A program made the translations under genes and the position numbers. Positions 10,184 to 24,059 of a stretch of 64,000 bases of DNA are shown one piece after another. Each line of letters starts with the position of its first letter. Positions within the stretch are counted from its first letter, which is position 1. The notes below the pieces were generated by a model that had not been told where the DNA came from, ran no database searches, and worked only from the letters and a program-made list of their open reading frames with translations. This DNA is from Lucifuga dentata (lineage: Eukaryota > Chordata > Actinopteri > Ophidiiformes > Bythitidae), in NCBI GenBank assembly GCA_014773175.1, contig VXCM01005557.1:1-64000 (forward strand). The letters run 5' to 3'.

Positions 10184-12606
10184 AAGAGAGGCACACCATC
10201 AGCAAACACATCGGGATGCATACGAGCCAGTGCAAACATGTAAAGCTGCCATACAAGTTTGCACCTCATTGAATCTGATACACGTGCAAAGAAACATGCA
10301 AACTTCCAGGTTCTAACATGTGGAGCTATAAAACACACATGGGGTTGTTGAGTTCAAACTGAAGCATGTAAATTTAACACATGGATTAACACGCTTCTAA
10401 ATAAATGGTGGTTAATTTGCATCGCCGGTATGAACGCACCGAACAGTTCTTGTGTTTTGCCTTTAGTGTGGGTTTGTCTTGGGCCGGGCCCACGTAAGAC
10501 AGGTGGAGTATACATCTCTCTCTCTCTCTTAATTAATGAGGAGTCGAGACGCACATGACAAACAATGAAACAACATAGTTAATCATTCATAATAAGAGCC
10601 ATAGGAATTTAATTACAGCCATTCATAATTCAGCAAACAACGTGTGACTAAATCAAAGTGCTTAATAACCACCAGAGCAACTCTCACAACTCTGCCAGGC
10701 GCTGAGCTCAGGGAAACTCTCCCCAGCCAGCACAAAAAACACAAAAAAACACGCCAAACTCACCGCAAAGGCCCTGCTTTGTTGATCTAAGTGTGTTACG
10801 CTATTTCATAAGGGAAAACAGAATGGAACGGTGCATCCTCCCTGATGTAAGGGTTAAACTTCGGCTCTGGGAAGTGAAAAGTGTGAACACGTCTAAGATG
10901 AAAAAGCAAGAAGACGGGGAGGAAAAAGGCAGAATAATAAATAGAAGGAAATTATCTAATATCCCCAATCTCCTCTGAGTCAAAACAAATGAGAGATGCT
11001 ATTTAGATAACAGAAGTGACTTTTAACCCTTTCAACGCTGTTGGTCACCTCACCAAAAATGTCTGTTATTAATAATTAAAGGCGAGATGAGATGACATCT
11101 ATGAGACGGCCTCTTATTTACTCTGTTTTAGATAAGGACAGGATACTGGGACTGTTTATGAGTATATAAGGGCAATTGTCAAGTGGGCGAGGGGGGGCGG
11201 GGAGGGGGCATTAGAAGCTGCCAAGCCGTGCGCCGCGCCCTGTTACCAAACACAGGATACACCACTTTGTTTACTTCTCACAATTGAATGCATACAAAAA
11301 AGGTCTCAGTGCGTCGCGGCTGTCAGGTCACTCGCCGGTGGCTGAAACAGCCAGATAAAACGCGCCTCCCCCCTCTGTTCGGCTTGTCAAAAGGGTCTAG
11401 TGGCCTTCCTCTCCCTCCCTCTGCCCCGCACCCAGCTCGCCGCTGCAGCACAGGCTCGCTAAAAATAAGACTCTGGTCTATTAAGGCTGTGAGGGACGTC
11501 TCCTCGGATCAATCAGGGGAAGAAGGGAAAGAAGGAGCTCTGACAGCGGTTTATAGTTCAAGAGTAAGCGTGCTCATTCACAGCCTGGCACGATCTAAAC
11601 CGAGAGAGGAGTGAGACGTTACAGAGGATACAGGTGGCCTGTGATCTTCTCTGATCTGTCCTATTTATGAAAGGAGGTTGCCTCTTTTTTCCCTCCGCCA
11701 GAGAAGTTTCTCATGTCTTCAGCGGTTCTCTGTTCTCTGGCTCCTGCCTGACAGCTGAGACAAAGATAATGGTGCTACGGGGGTGGGAGTTCACAAGGCA
11801 CAATGCCTTTCATCAGAACGCTAAATAAATAGAGGGTGGCTTTTCAGAAAAAAAAAAGGAAGAAGAAAGAAAACTGAGTATTGCAAATGAATTTAACTCT
11901 CTCCTCTTCTGGTTTTTTTTTTTCCTCTTCTGGTCCCATCAGCTGACAGGAGCTCCTGTGCGCTCCCAGCATGCAGACACATTAAAAACCCTCGACCCAA
12001 TAGACCAAATAAGAGGTTAACAAGAAGTGGCATGAGGGAGAGAAAAATACAGTCCCTGACAAATGATAAAGAGCGGCGCTGGCAGGCCTTTATTGTCAAG
12101 CTTCAAATATAAAGTTAAAGATCTTTGAAAAACTAAATTTTGATGTCTTTAAAATAAAAGAGGCACAAAGCAACAACAGGGGGTTATTGTCTGGCAGCCA
12201 CAGGGGAGTCGCTGCATAATTCTTATTCTGTCTTTTGATGGCTGCTAGAAATGCGATTGAAAAGAGAGAGAGAGAGAGAGAGAGAAAGAAAACATCGGTG
12301 GAGGAGGAGAGCCTCTCGAGGCTGCATCCATTTCCTGTGATCATACATAATATGCTTCAAAAGTTTTTTCTTTTATTCTTGCGCTCCATTCAAACTGATC
12401 AATTGCACCTCCTTGCCCCCCCAACCCCCGCTCCTCCAGTGTTTACATCAGATGCGACTTAGTGACAGGCCCTATCTGAGGCCGAGGAGCTCTGCTGTCA
12501 TGTTGATTTATGTGAGCATCACGCCACAACTTGTCCAAACTGAAGCCCGCACTTCATTAATTAGGGAGCTACGACTTTGAAGTTGGTAGCTTCGACAGTG
12601 CACGGA

Positions 12607-12634
12607 CGTGTGTGTGTGTGTGTGTGTGTGTGTG
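12607..12634. repeat. (GT)n microsatellite
   Basis: About 13 GT units. Confidence 0.92.
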
Positions 12635-13431
12635 CGCATGCATAGATGTGTGTCTGCTTTTAATATCGTGCTTAATTTTCTCTGCTTCCTCATTTCGCCG
12701 GGCGTGGAACTCAACGGGGACGAGAGCACAAAAAACTTTCAGAGATCGTCTTTGAACTTCTTTTGACCACATAATAATAATAATTAGCTTTGTCCACAGT
12801 CGATGCCTGTATCCTCCAGTCATTAACACGCATTAAGCTGCAGCCTGTGAGCGAGGCTTGCTGCGCTGAGGGAGAAGAAGAGAGAGTGAGGAAGAAGACA
12901 TAAAAAAAAAAAAAAANAAAAAAAAAAAAAAAAAAAAAGGAAAATCTCAACATAAGCAACAAAGCTGCTCGGCGCTTTCTGCTCTGACATCTCACAATTA
13001 CACGCCTTCCTTTCCTCTGCTGTTTCCACGCTAATTACCGAGGAAAGCCTCTCACATTTATACGCTTCCCTGTTCCTATTCCTCTCCCTTTTGCTTTCTA
13101 TTATGTCCTACACCAGCCCCAAAGGAAAGGTCGTGCGTTTGAGGCACAGGACGCGGCTTTACTTGTTTACTATGGAGATATATCAAGTCTGAGCCACATT
13201 AGTCTGCAAAAAAAAAAAAAATGCTGTGTTCTTGGTTCACATTCAGTTGTTGCTATTTATCCAGCAAGTCTGACAAGCTAATCAGAAGCATGAGTGCACT
13301 TGATTTTCTCTCTGTGCTTTAACCACATGTCTGGAAGCAGACAGGCTGAGGGAGGGAGCACGCATGCCTTCCATGCTCTGTCTGACCAAACGGCTTGGTA
13401 ACGGCAGGCGGCTGGAATGATGTCAGCCTAC

Positions 13432-13530
13432 CTCTTTGCTTTGCTTGCCGCCTGCATGCTGCTGCTGCTGCTGGAGGAGCTGGAGGTGGAGCTGTTCCTG
13501 CTGCTTCTTGTAGAACTCTTGGAGTTGCTG
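13432..13530 (-). CDS. foxp1: foxp1 coding exon C (QQLQEFYKKQQEQL block)
   Basis: Internal exon of 99 bases, 33 codons, phase 0 at both ends. It encodes QQLQEFYKKQQEQLHLQLLQ, then a pure run of Gln codons, then HAGGKQSKE before the donor gtaggc. QQLQEFYKKQQEQL is shared by FOXP1, FOXP2 and FOXP4. HLQLLQ is the FOXP2 spelling (mammalian FOXP1 has QLQLLQ), while the short HAG-KQ-KE tail is like FOXP1. This exon holds the very long polyglutamine run in mammalian FOXP2; here the run is short, again like FOXP1. The acceptor cttctacag is followed directly by CAG, a NAGNAG arrangement that could allow one Gln to be gained or lost. Confidence 0.95.
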
Positions 13531-13627
13531 CTGTAGAAGAAAGTGAAGTCATTGCGTGAGCAAACGGGACTTAAAGGAAGTGTCAATCAGCTGTGGGTTT
13601 CAGTCTGCATCCGTGTGAAAAACTGTC

Positions 13628-14878
<1,251 letters not shown>

Positions 14879-15021
14879 ANGAAAAAAAAAAACACACAGG
14901 TACTGATAAATCTATCCATCAGTCTGGTCTGTATATGGCTTATGGTCACCAGTACAGCATCATGCCTGTCTGAGGGATTCAAATTGTTATGTTGGTGTGT
15001 TACAAACTGCAAATGCCCTGC

Positions 15022-15023
<2 letters not shown>

Positions 15024-15056
<33 letters not shown>

Positions 15057-15086
15057 CAATCCCCATTATGACACCATGTCAGACTN

Positions 15087-15117
<31 letters not shown>
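15024..15117. repeat. Two (CA)n tracts around a single N at 15086
   Basis: CA runs at 15024-15053 and 15087-15117 separated by about 33 bases and the N. The second may be an assembly repeat of the first. Confidence 0.85.
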
Positions 15118-15121
<4 letters not shown>

Positions 15122-15214
15122 CTGCCATCGGACATGATCTGCATCTGCTGAGATGCTTCTCACCGCTTGTCATACATGCAACATGGTAAACATACCATAC
15201 CTGTGGACATGAAA

Positions 15215-15365
15215 GACTCTCTCTCTGCACGCGGACGACATGTCACGCGAGAAGATTTCATTAGCAATGCTGTCAACAGCAATGTATTAACGCGAGGATG
15301 CGGAGCGCCCGGAGGAGGCGGAGCCACGGTGCGGAACACGCGGGCCTCTAACTAACTCCCAGCAG
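15215..15365. promoter_or_regulatory. CpG-dense intronic block, possible internal promoter or enhancer
   Basis: Dense CpG content (gcacgcggacgac, cacgcgag, gcggagcgcccgg, ggaggcggagcc, gcggaacacgcggg) in otherwise AT-rich intron, about 370 bases upstream of exon B in the direction of transcription. It contains a GC-box-like gaggcggagc. This is inference from composition only. Confidence 0.3.
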
Positions 15366-15597
15366 AAAGGTGTGAGAGCATGACTCCTCAAAACAGGTGA
15401 TTTGTTGTGACACTGAAGGAGCGCCCACAGTCGTCAGAGCGCCTTAATTGCTGCGGCGGCGGAGGGGAAGTCGTCTGGATGCTGCCACTCGCTGCTACGA
15501 CATGCAACACCATTAAAAGCTGCTTTTCCTGACATCTGGGTGACAAACAGCTTGATAGTGCTGCAGTTTTGCGATTGTTAACATGTTTTGGTGATTT

Positions 15598-15600
<3 letters not shown>

Positions 15601-15635
<35 letters not shown>
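15601..15635. repeat. (GT)n microsatellite
   Basis: About 17 GT units. Confidence 0.93.
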
Positions 15636-15636
<1 letters not shown>

Positions 15637-17192
15637 CAGTGTGTAAGTCCACATATAAGGTGCATTAGTGGCTGAGTGTGCTGGAATCTTCTAGCCGTTT
15701 CTCCGGCTGATGTCAGCAGCTGATAGAGCCGCGGACACAACGCGTGACAGTCTGTCTTCACCAAGGTTACCCAAATTGTGCGGCGGCCTTACAGCTAATG
15801 ACACCCCTTTGAATTTTTCATGCATTTCTGAATATAATTTAGCTGTTCAGAATCTTATCCAGGAACTCAGGGCTTCTCCTGACACGCACTCTGCATGCAT
15901 ATCACCTTATTCTCTCTCCCTCCTGTAGCATAAAACAAAAACAAAGCAGCGTAGTAATGAACAGCTTGTACTGCAAACGCAAAGGAAAGGGCAGCCATGT
16001 CAAACAGGACGGAGCAGCTTTGATGCTCTCCGTTAACTTTATTGAGCAGCGCTGTGCTACCCCGCGCCGAAAGAACGAAGGAGGCTCGGCCCCACCCAGG
16101 ACGTAGACGCTCTTCACATTTCTCATTTCCAGCAGCGGGCGTATGGGTGCGAGGAGGAAAATGCAATATTAATCCCCCTCCCTTGTATTATGTCTTAATA
16201 TGCTGTCCATCTTGACTTTTTCACATGACTTGTCCTGTCATCTGCAAAGCCTCAGCTTCCCTTTCCTCATTTCACAGTCGTTATCCACTAAAGTCTTTTT
16301 TTGTTTTGGGGGGGGGGGANTTTGGGGGGGGGGGCATCACTAATTTTGATGAAGTATTTTGAAGGTCAAGCAGCCTGTCCTGCTGACACGCAGGCTTCAT
16401 CGAGCATATCCGCTTTAAAACGCACAAATACTGCACAGTAATTATTTCCCTAGGTGAAATAATTCGGCGTGTCTTTTTGACGCGATGTGGAAGAAAGAGA
16501 GAATAAACTTTGTGGTGACAGGTTTTCCTTTAATTTAATTGTCTTCTTTACACAGTGGGTGTGTGCGTCTCATCTCCGTTTCACACTTTGCCTCGTCAGG
16601 TTCACAGTAGCTACAGCAGCAGCAAGAGGCTATTACAGACCCCATTTTATTACCCATTACTACCGAGGTCATTAGCAGCAAGAGGGATTGTATGCTTCTT
16701 AACCTATTGATCAATGTAACTACCACCATTTAATCCTGAGCTGAAGGAGTGAAGAGCTGCTCAGACCGGCCTGCTGAGAGGAGGGAGGGAGGGAGGGAGC
16801 GCTTTAACGGGAAAATATCGCCCTGGCTGCTGTATTTCCTATTTAACGAAACGCTGGACGCCTGCCGCCGTTTAGAAGACTCCCGTGTCTCCTGGATAAA
16901 ATCACGACTCCAGACGAGCCACAAAAATACATCGCCATCTAAAGACAGCGTGAAAGCAGGCTGGGATTGGGCTAATAACTGGAGGGATCTGCTGAGCCCT
17001 GCTCTAATCTGGTGAATCTTGTGAAAAAGAGGACATTCTGAAGATGCCAGAAATAGCTGACGTTTATGAATTTCGTGAAGGTGTGGCGCTCTCCAGGTGC
17101 CTCCCATACGTAAACACTCAAACCTGGAACGTTCTCACACAGCTGCAGAGTGACTGCAGGCAATATACTGTACCAGCACAGGCCTGCTGGCC

Positions 17193-17193
<1 letters not shown>

Positions 17194-17243
<50 letters not shown>
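17194..17243. repeat. (CA)n microsatellite
   Basis: About 25 uninterrupted CA units. Confidence 0.95.
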
Positions 17244-17246
<3 letters not shown>

Positions 17247-17922
17247 TCATTAAAGAACATCAAAGACGACTTCCATTCATGCATCAGCAGCAGAAGCATA
17301 AAATATAAAATCTAATGACTGAACACAACGTTAGAGTCACTGAGCGATTCGGTGACGGCGCTCCATAAGCCCCTCCCACCACGAGTCAGAGGGCAAAGCC
17401 TGGTGAAACGGAGTAAAGGTGAACACAGCTCGCACTAAGAGGCTCTTTCCTAACGCTGAGGCAAATAACGGGAATAGAAATGAAGGAAAAGGAGGCGTTT
17501 CATTGGCCACTAAGGTGCAGCGGGGCTGCAGGAGAGAAAAAAAACAAAAAAACAAAAAAAAGGCGAGAATGATCAAATTTTCATTTGTGCTCCCCGGGGT
17601 CACCTTGTTTTGTAGGGGCATCAAATGGAATGGAGAAGTAAAAAAGAAATAAGAAGCCCTAGAGAAATCATGCAGTCCGGTCGGTGTGATGCTGCTGTTT
17701 TATTTTGGCCTGCGGTACAGAAACGTCATCTCCTGCCTGAAAACGTCGCCGCAATGAGGATGTCACGGGAGCTATCATACTAAAGCGTGAAGATAATTAG
17801 TCGTGGAAATGACCTGAAATTCTGTATCACCCAGTCAGGTGATCAAAATCTGTGAGGTGGAGAGGATTTATTTCCTTCATTCTCATGTAAAAACAGACTT
17901 ACTCACTAAATAACCTCTTTCC

Positions 17923-17940
17923 CATAATAATAATAACAAC

Positions 17941-17978
<38 letters not shown>

Positions 17979-17994
17979 CAATAATAATAATAAA
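17923..17994. repeat. (AAT)n microsatellite
   Basis: About 22 imperfect ATA/AAT triplets. Confidence 0.93.
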
Positions 17995-19109
17995 TGTTTA
18001 CGTCTTAGATAAATAGTTAAAGGACAATCCGTCACATTTTCTCTCCATTTGCCAGTTTTATTTTCTGTATTGGACGTGAGAGTGATAAGGTTTTGGGCTG
18101 AAATTATTTCCAGCAACTGTAAAAACAAAAGTTAGGATTGTGTTTTAATTAAGTTTTCCACAACTAACTAACTAACTTTTCAATGTTAAAATAAACAAAC
18201 AGCGTTTAAATAAACAAACAGCCCAACAACAGCAGCGGAGCTCTGAGCCGGACGCCGTTTCCCTCCAACACAGGTGACCAATGCTGAGCAGAGGGTACGC
18301 CCCCCCCCCAACACACACACACACACACACACCAGATCAGTAGAAAACGGACAGGAAACGCCTGAGTTTTGAGAACTCACGCTGCCCTAAATGCCACCAC
18401 CTTCCCCCAAAAAACGTCTTATCCCCACAGCCGCCGCGTCGCCTGATCTGCGGTTTAAAAGCTCGACACGGTTACGCAACGCTGAGTGTCTTTAGATCCG
18501 TTATTGGAGTCAGTTGAGATTTAATTAAGATCACAGCCTCTAAAATCCCTTTCAAATGAAAGTGTAGTCAAAAACAATGGCTGAGACATCCTCATGCAGA
18601 TTGTTTCTATTCTCTGCACACCAGCAACGCAAAGCTAATCCTTGTTTCCATGACGGCAGACAAGAGGGCCACAAATTGTGTTGCTTCTTTGTAATATTAA
18701 TGTTGTTGTCTTGTGTGACTCACAGGAACGACACAGCTAATTAATAAAAATTAGATTTAAAAATATTCAGAGTCAGCGATAAGTTTAGGGCTTTTACTCT
18801 GATAAATTAGGACACGTTTATACGATTTAATTCCACACTCACCCTCTATTTTTTTTTAAGTGCAACATGTCAATACTATCATGTTCCCTTTTGTTTTAAT
18901 AACATACAGCTCAGGACTGAGACGAATGTCGAAAAAAAGACCACATGCCATAAAACACTCTGCAGCATGTAATCACATCATTATCCTCCCATCTCAGCCC
19001 TCTGAAACACATGGCATCTCAAGTGTAGAGTTAATCTTCCTATCCGAAACAGAGACACTGGGAGCAGTAATGATCCTTAAAAAAAAAAAATGAATGAATG
19101 AAAGCTTTT

Positions 19110-19470
19110 TTTTTTTCCAAGTAAAAACATGCTTTAGTGTGGCGAGTCGGTGAAAACCAGCAGAGAGCAGCTGGTTTGCTATATCACAAGTATTCCCCCT
19201 CCTCTGCTCGTCCTGCCTGCCTGCTCCAGCACAAAGCAGCCAGCATCCCTGTAAAGGATATCTCAGCCAGCTCCGGGATCTGGCGGCCCCCCTCCACTCT
19301 CCGGTACACGGCTAATATCTGGTTGCCTATGTCATGGTTTAGAAATGACAGGTGCTGGCAGCCCCTCGGCTTGACAGGCCACTGCACAAATAACGCCCCT
19401 GCCTGAAAGGGCTAATGCACTACTAATGAACAATAAATCAACTTTGATTACAAACTGTCAACCCAATCAG
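19110..19470. other. Conserved non-coding element candidate
   Basis: Unique, balanced-composition block in the 20-kb intron, for example ggtacacggctaatatctgg, tggtttagaaatgacaggtg and cttgacaggccactgcac. No coding signal holds over its length. Confidence 0.25.
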
Positions 19471-19875
19471 CTCGCACTCCAGCTCTCCCAAACCGCGAGG
19501 CTCCAAACAGCTGCACGGCATTACGGTGCACGCCGCCCGCTCGGGCTTCTCCTCTTCCTCCTCATCTTCTCCTCCACCTGACCGGTCTCTCTCTCTCTCT
19601 CTCTTTTACTGTCACACTCTCCCATTGTCTTAGTTCTGACGCAAGGTGCTGAAACATTACAACTACAGAAAGTTCTAGGTTGGTGCAAAGAGGCAAAAAA
19701 ATTTTTAAAGAAGAGGAACGTGTTGGTTCTCTCAGCATTACTTTAAATCTTTTGCAGAAGGTTTAAGGACGTTAAACACCAGAAAGTCGTCTTCTTTAAC
19801 TTGACAGCAGAAAAAAAAATGGAAGAAAATGACCAAAGGGTGCACAGCTTTCCCAGCAAAATGCACTCAGCGATG

Positions 19876-19876
<1 letters not shown>

Positions 19877-19911
<35 letters not shown>
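19877..19911. repeat. (CA)n microsatellite
   Basis: About 16 CA units. Confidence 0.92.
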
Positions 19912-19913
<2 letters not shown>

Positions 19914-20639
19914 GTTTTCAGGGAGATCTGAGCGCTGACATTTGGAGTGACAGCGGTGGTTTTGTGGTGATGGTGTGGAGAGCAGAGCTTCTTAACTCGC
20001 TGTGACACCGTGAGGATTCACTCAGGAAAAAACTCTGACCATCACTTATTCACTACTTATACACACAAAACACACAACCAGCAAAAAACACACCACGTGC
20101 TACAACAACACGTCTGATCCTGGAAATATTCTGCAGGTTAAAGGGACAAAAGAGGAGACAAACCTGCCTCCTGTTTTTCCTACAACTTTCCATAATTCAA
20201 ACAGTGCAGGATCCTGCTGAACTGGTTAGCTCGCTATCAGCAAAGCAAACACAACTAAACAAACAGTCACAAACCTACTGTACACGCTGAAAAAAAAAGT
20301 TACTTCAATTAATATTACAGCAAAACAATTCTGAGTCCATCAACAGCACAGCAAACAGGAAATCAGATAAATAAAGCAGCAGCAGTTTTCTGTTTCTGCT
20401 GTCAGGACAAACGTGCAAAAGTGTCTGAAAGTAAAGCAGGATCATACAAACTGCATGACAAAGATACAGCATCAACAACAGCTAGACAATAAGCCTCCTT
20501 CTCTCCTTTTCCCTGGTCAAATTACATTGTCAAGTCGTCTTTTTTTTTTTTTTTTTTTTTTTTTAAACAGGAGAAAGCAGGAAAAAAAATCACAAAAATC
20601 AATCATATTGACAAACCTGACAAACTCCATTTAGCTGGC

Positions 20640-20720
20640 AGGGTAAACAGAGTGCCGGGCCGCGCGGTGAGGAGTGAAGCAGAGCGGAGAGCAGAGCGGC
20701 GACAGGAAGAGAGAGAGCAT

Positions 20721-20754
<34 letters not shown>

Positions 20755-20990
20755 ACACACACACACACACGCAGGCAGGCAGGCAGGCGGAGAACAAGCA
20801 CTGCTGTGGAGCCTCCAACCTTCCTCAGGATACAGACAGATTGCACGCGCTAGGTTGCTCTCTGGCTGACAAGATACAAAACTATCCAATCAACCACGCC
20901 CTTCTCCACCAATCACAACCCGCCTCCAAACATAATCAATTCAAATGGGGCCACACAATGGGGAGCTGCGGGCTGGGCTGCAGGTGAACC
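20640..20990 (-). promoter_or_regulatory. GC-rich block with CCAAT-type motifs, possible internal promoter
   Basis: Contains two inverted CCAAT motifs (atccaatcaacc, caccaatcacaa), a cacgccc box and a CpG-rich patch (gggccgcgcggtgagg) around a GA/CA microsatellite. It lies in the 20-kb intron upstream of exon B. No TATA box or first exon could be identified. Confidence 0.3.
20719..20792. repeat. Compound (GA)n-(CA)n-(GCAG)n microsatellite
   Basis: GA run, then CA run, then five GCAG/GCGG tetramers, inside the GC-rich block. Confidence 0.9.
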
Positions 20991-21785
20991 CATGCCTTTG
21001 TGTGGGGGCCCCTTAAAAAAAAAAAAAAAAAAANAAAAAAAAAAAAAAAAAAAGAAAGAAAAAAGAGAAAGACACAGTTGACGGCTGTTAACCCTTTGAC
21101 CCCTGCTGGGACTCCGGCCCTGCTATTGAAACAATGGGAGCCTAAAAGAAAAGAGGCCCTTTAATTAAACAACAGATAAGTAAACACAGCTATCCAGCGG
21201 AAAGAAAGAAAGAAAGAAAAGCGGTCATGCTATCAGCCCCGTTATTGTTCTGCTAAATGGAAGTTTTTACAGGGACCGGAACAAAGACACAACTCATTTC
21301 ACATGCCGAAAACAACACACGCACAAACTATTCAAACACTTAGCAGCTATTTGGACGTTGTCTTCCTTTATTTCTCTCAGCTGAGACAAAAACAAGCATG
21401 ACTACTTCATCTTAGAGCAAAATATTACATTTATGTTTTGCTCTGTGCATGCTTACATCATACCACACAATATTTTTTTTTTTTTGTTTTTTTACAAGAT
21501 GCAAATAAAAGTTTGAGTGTATTTGATGGCGGTATCAAACACAGCAATGTTAACTTTTCACAGTTTTAAATACTTATCCTACAATTTAGCCCGAGACAGG
21601 CTAAAACCACTTACATTAATAGCTAACATTACAGCAGCTACCAGGCAATCCATCCAACTCCATTCCAATGAGAGCAATTAGCTGTCATGATATCATCACA
21701 CTCTTTAACACCCATGCACTCAGCAAAGAGAGAGAAACAGGAGCCTGCCACCTTCTGGAGAAGCTACCAAACTCCCCAGGAGACG

Positions 21786-21786
<1 letters not shown>

Positions 21787-21825
<39 letters not shown>
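21787..21825. repeat. (GA)n microsatellite
   Basis: About 18 GA units. Confidence 0.93.
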
Positions 21826-21828
<3 letters not shown>

Positions 21829-22366
21829 CAGGATGACAAAACCTGGATCCTGTCAAACAGTTTTTTTCTTCTTTTTCCCCTCACGGAACAAATCTAAAAT
21901 TCACAATCTCGGATTTTTCCACGTCCGCATGTCGCATCAAAGCTCGTCAGACTCCGTGTCGATAATAAGGAGAATTGTTGCAGGAAAAGGCAGGAGTCAG
22001 AATTAACACTTCACTTTGTTAATTATGGTGAGGATAAACACAAAGAGAGAGAGATCTGAAGCAGCAGCTCGTAAAGGCTTGGCTGAGGATGAAGGAATGT
22101 TGGTGGGATGCAAACACAGGGCTAAAATAAACAGTCTGCATAACAAGCCACTGCTCTCATCTGCTAATAACTAACAATAAGCCCGGCTAAGCTGGCCTGA
22201 CCTATATAAATTATTGACTGGGACACCTCAAGTGTCAAAAGTGACAATTCCAATACATATCATAGTGAATAATTAAGTGGAAGAAAAGCCTCTTTATTTT
22301 CTATCTGACACACTCGCACAAAAAAAGACAGTGACATGCACACACACACACACACACACATATGCA

Positions 22367-22497
22367 CAAAGTGGTTTAGGCTGTGGCCACTCTTCTCCCC
22401 CGGCACTCTCCCTGGGGTGGCATGTCGGCGTNCAAAGTGGTTTAGGCTGTGGCCACTCTTCTCCCCCGGCACTCTCCCTGGGGTGGCATGTCGGCGT
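22367..22497. repeat. 65-base duplication around a single N at 22432 (assembly join)
   Basis: 22367-22431 and 22433-22497 are identical copies next to a (CA)n tract. Confidence 0.92.
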
Positions 22498-23518
22498 ATT
22501 CTCAATAAAACACCTTCTTAGCAGTAATAGGCCACTGTTCTCATTTCAACGCTCCCAAAGGCCTCATGATAAATTTAGCAGACACACAGTTCAAGCTTCT
22601 ACTCTCACACACTGTCTCTCTAATCCATTGCCTCTGTGCCTGTGCATGTAAAATAATTACACATATGTGTCGATGCGATACACACGCTATATAGATTTTT
22701 TTTTCCTCCCGTGCAGAGAAACATCAATATCCTTGAGCCCTGAACCGGCGTCCCCGGTGATAGTTTACAGAGAGTACTGAGCGATTGTGTTCATGACAGA
22801 GTGGATGACATTATAAAATACTCCCATTTCCTGCTTGAGTTAGAGTGAAAGTATGAGTTAACGTCTGGCCGGCGCTCGCCTCTGCTCCGGCTGAAGATAA
22901 CGACTCGGCTCCAATTACAAAGCCTCCCCAAAACGTTAACGCAGCCGGTGAATAAGCGACCCCGGCACGCCAGCCAATATCTTACTCCTGCTGCAGAGAA
23001 AAGCAGGAGGAGGCGGAGGGAAATACAGAAATATACCCGTTGCTTTTGTTGAAAGGCTCTGGTGACCTGATGAGAAAACACGCAGCCTGTTTTCCTCCTG
23101 CGTGTAAAGTAAATCATTGTTTACTGACGCAGGTGTGGAGCCGACACAAATAAAAGCTGCTCTATATAGCTTTTTTGGGAGGGATGAACGGTGCCATGAT
23201 ATCTGGTTTTTCATTTATTTGGGGTATATGTAATTTCTATATCATTTGTAAATAATTACTCAAACTACTTTTTTTGCAAACTGGGCTTTACTAGTTTAGG
23301 TTTTATTGTTGGGATTTTAGGGGCGTGTCCTCGCCACTGTCAGGTTGCTGAATTGTCCCCAAAAAAATGTTTTGTCGGGTAAAGTTTGCATTAATCATCC
23401 GTCAGATCTTCGCTAATTAAATCTATTAATCGTGCTGCTAAACTGGTGTCTTCATCTTTATCTCTGCTGACAGGATAAATGCAATAAATAACACATTTTC
23501 ACTCTTTCCATCTGTGTA

Positions 23519-24059
23519 TTTAAAGGAGCATCCCGGTGATTTTGCATGCCTGAGGCACAATAAATACAATCCGCATACACGTTACATTACTGCCAAACCA
23601 TTTCCCCAAACATTCCACTGAAGCTGTAAATATTAGAATTGTTCTTCCTACCTTCCCTGCCGTTGGTTTAAGTTCATTCCAGTACGCTATTAAAATCAAA
23701 TCGTACAGAATTGAAATGGAGTTGAGATACGTCACAACGAACCAAATACCATTCTTATTTTTTGTTGAAGTCACTTAATTCATCCACAAGGAGCTGCACA
23801 AAACAAAATGCGTATCTCCGCCAGGGAAATTAAATATTAGGTCTCTTCTACATTTGGACAAAAGCAACAGCAGGCAAAATATTGAATTTTAAGGTCGTGT
23901 ATCACCTGAACATTTGATTTTATAGATTACATGAGTTTAGCAAAATAACAGGAAAACTAAATTATGGTTTCATGTTTAGAAAAATGGTTCTCAGTAATGT
24001 GCATGTGGGTAGTATTTATTGTGCTCAAACTTGTAAAAATCACTGGTATGGTCCTTTAA
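23519..24059 (-). mobile_element. Old diverged copy of the TTAA MITE
   Basis: Starts taaaggagcatcccggtga and ends ggtatggtcctttaa, with aligned but heavily mutated internal landmarks such as ttcttcctaccttcc and gctattaaaatcaaa. This marks an older wave of the same family. Confidence 0.7.

Larger units (their letters stand above)
10125..13431. other. Intron of foxp1 between exons C and D
   Basis: 3,307 bases. Contents: the (UG)n acceptor tract, short (CT)n at 10511-10529, (GA)n at 12263-12284, (GT)n at 12607-12634, poly-A with N at 12917, and otherwise unassigned intron sequence. Confidence 0.6.

Noticed and set aside
9835..10338. 167-codon minus-strand frame over exon D with Val/Cys repeats
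   Set aside because: It is an out-of-frame reading of exon D plus the (GT)n tract; the real exon frame matches FOXP1 and is flanked by splice sites.
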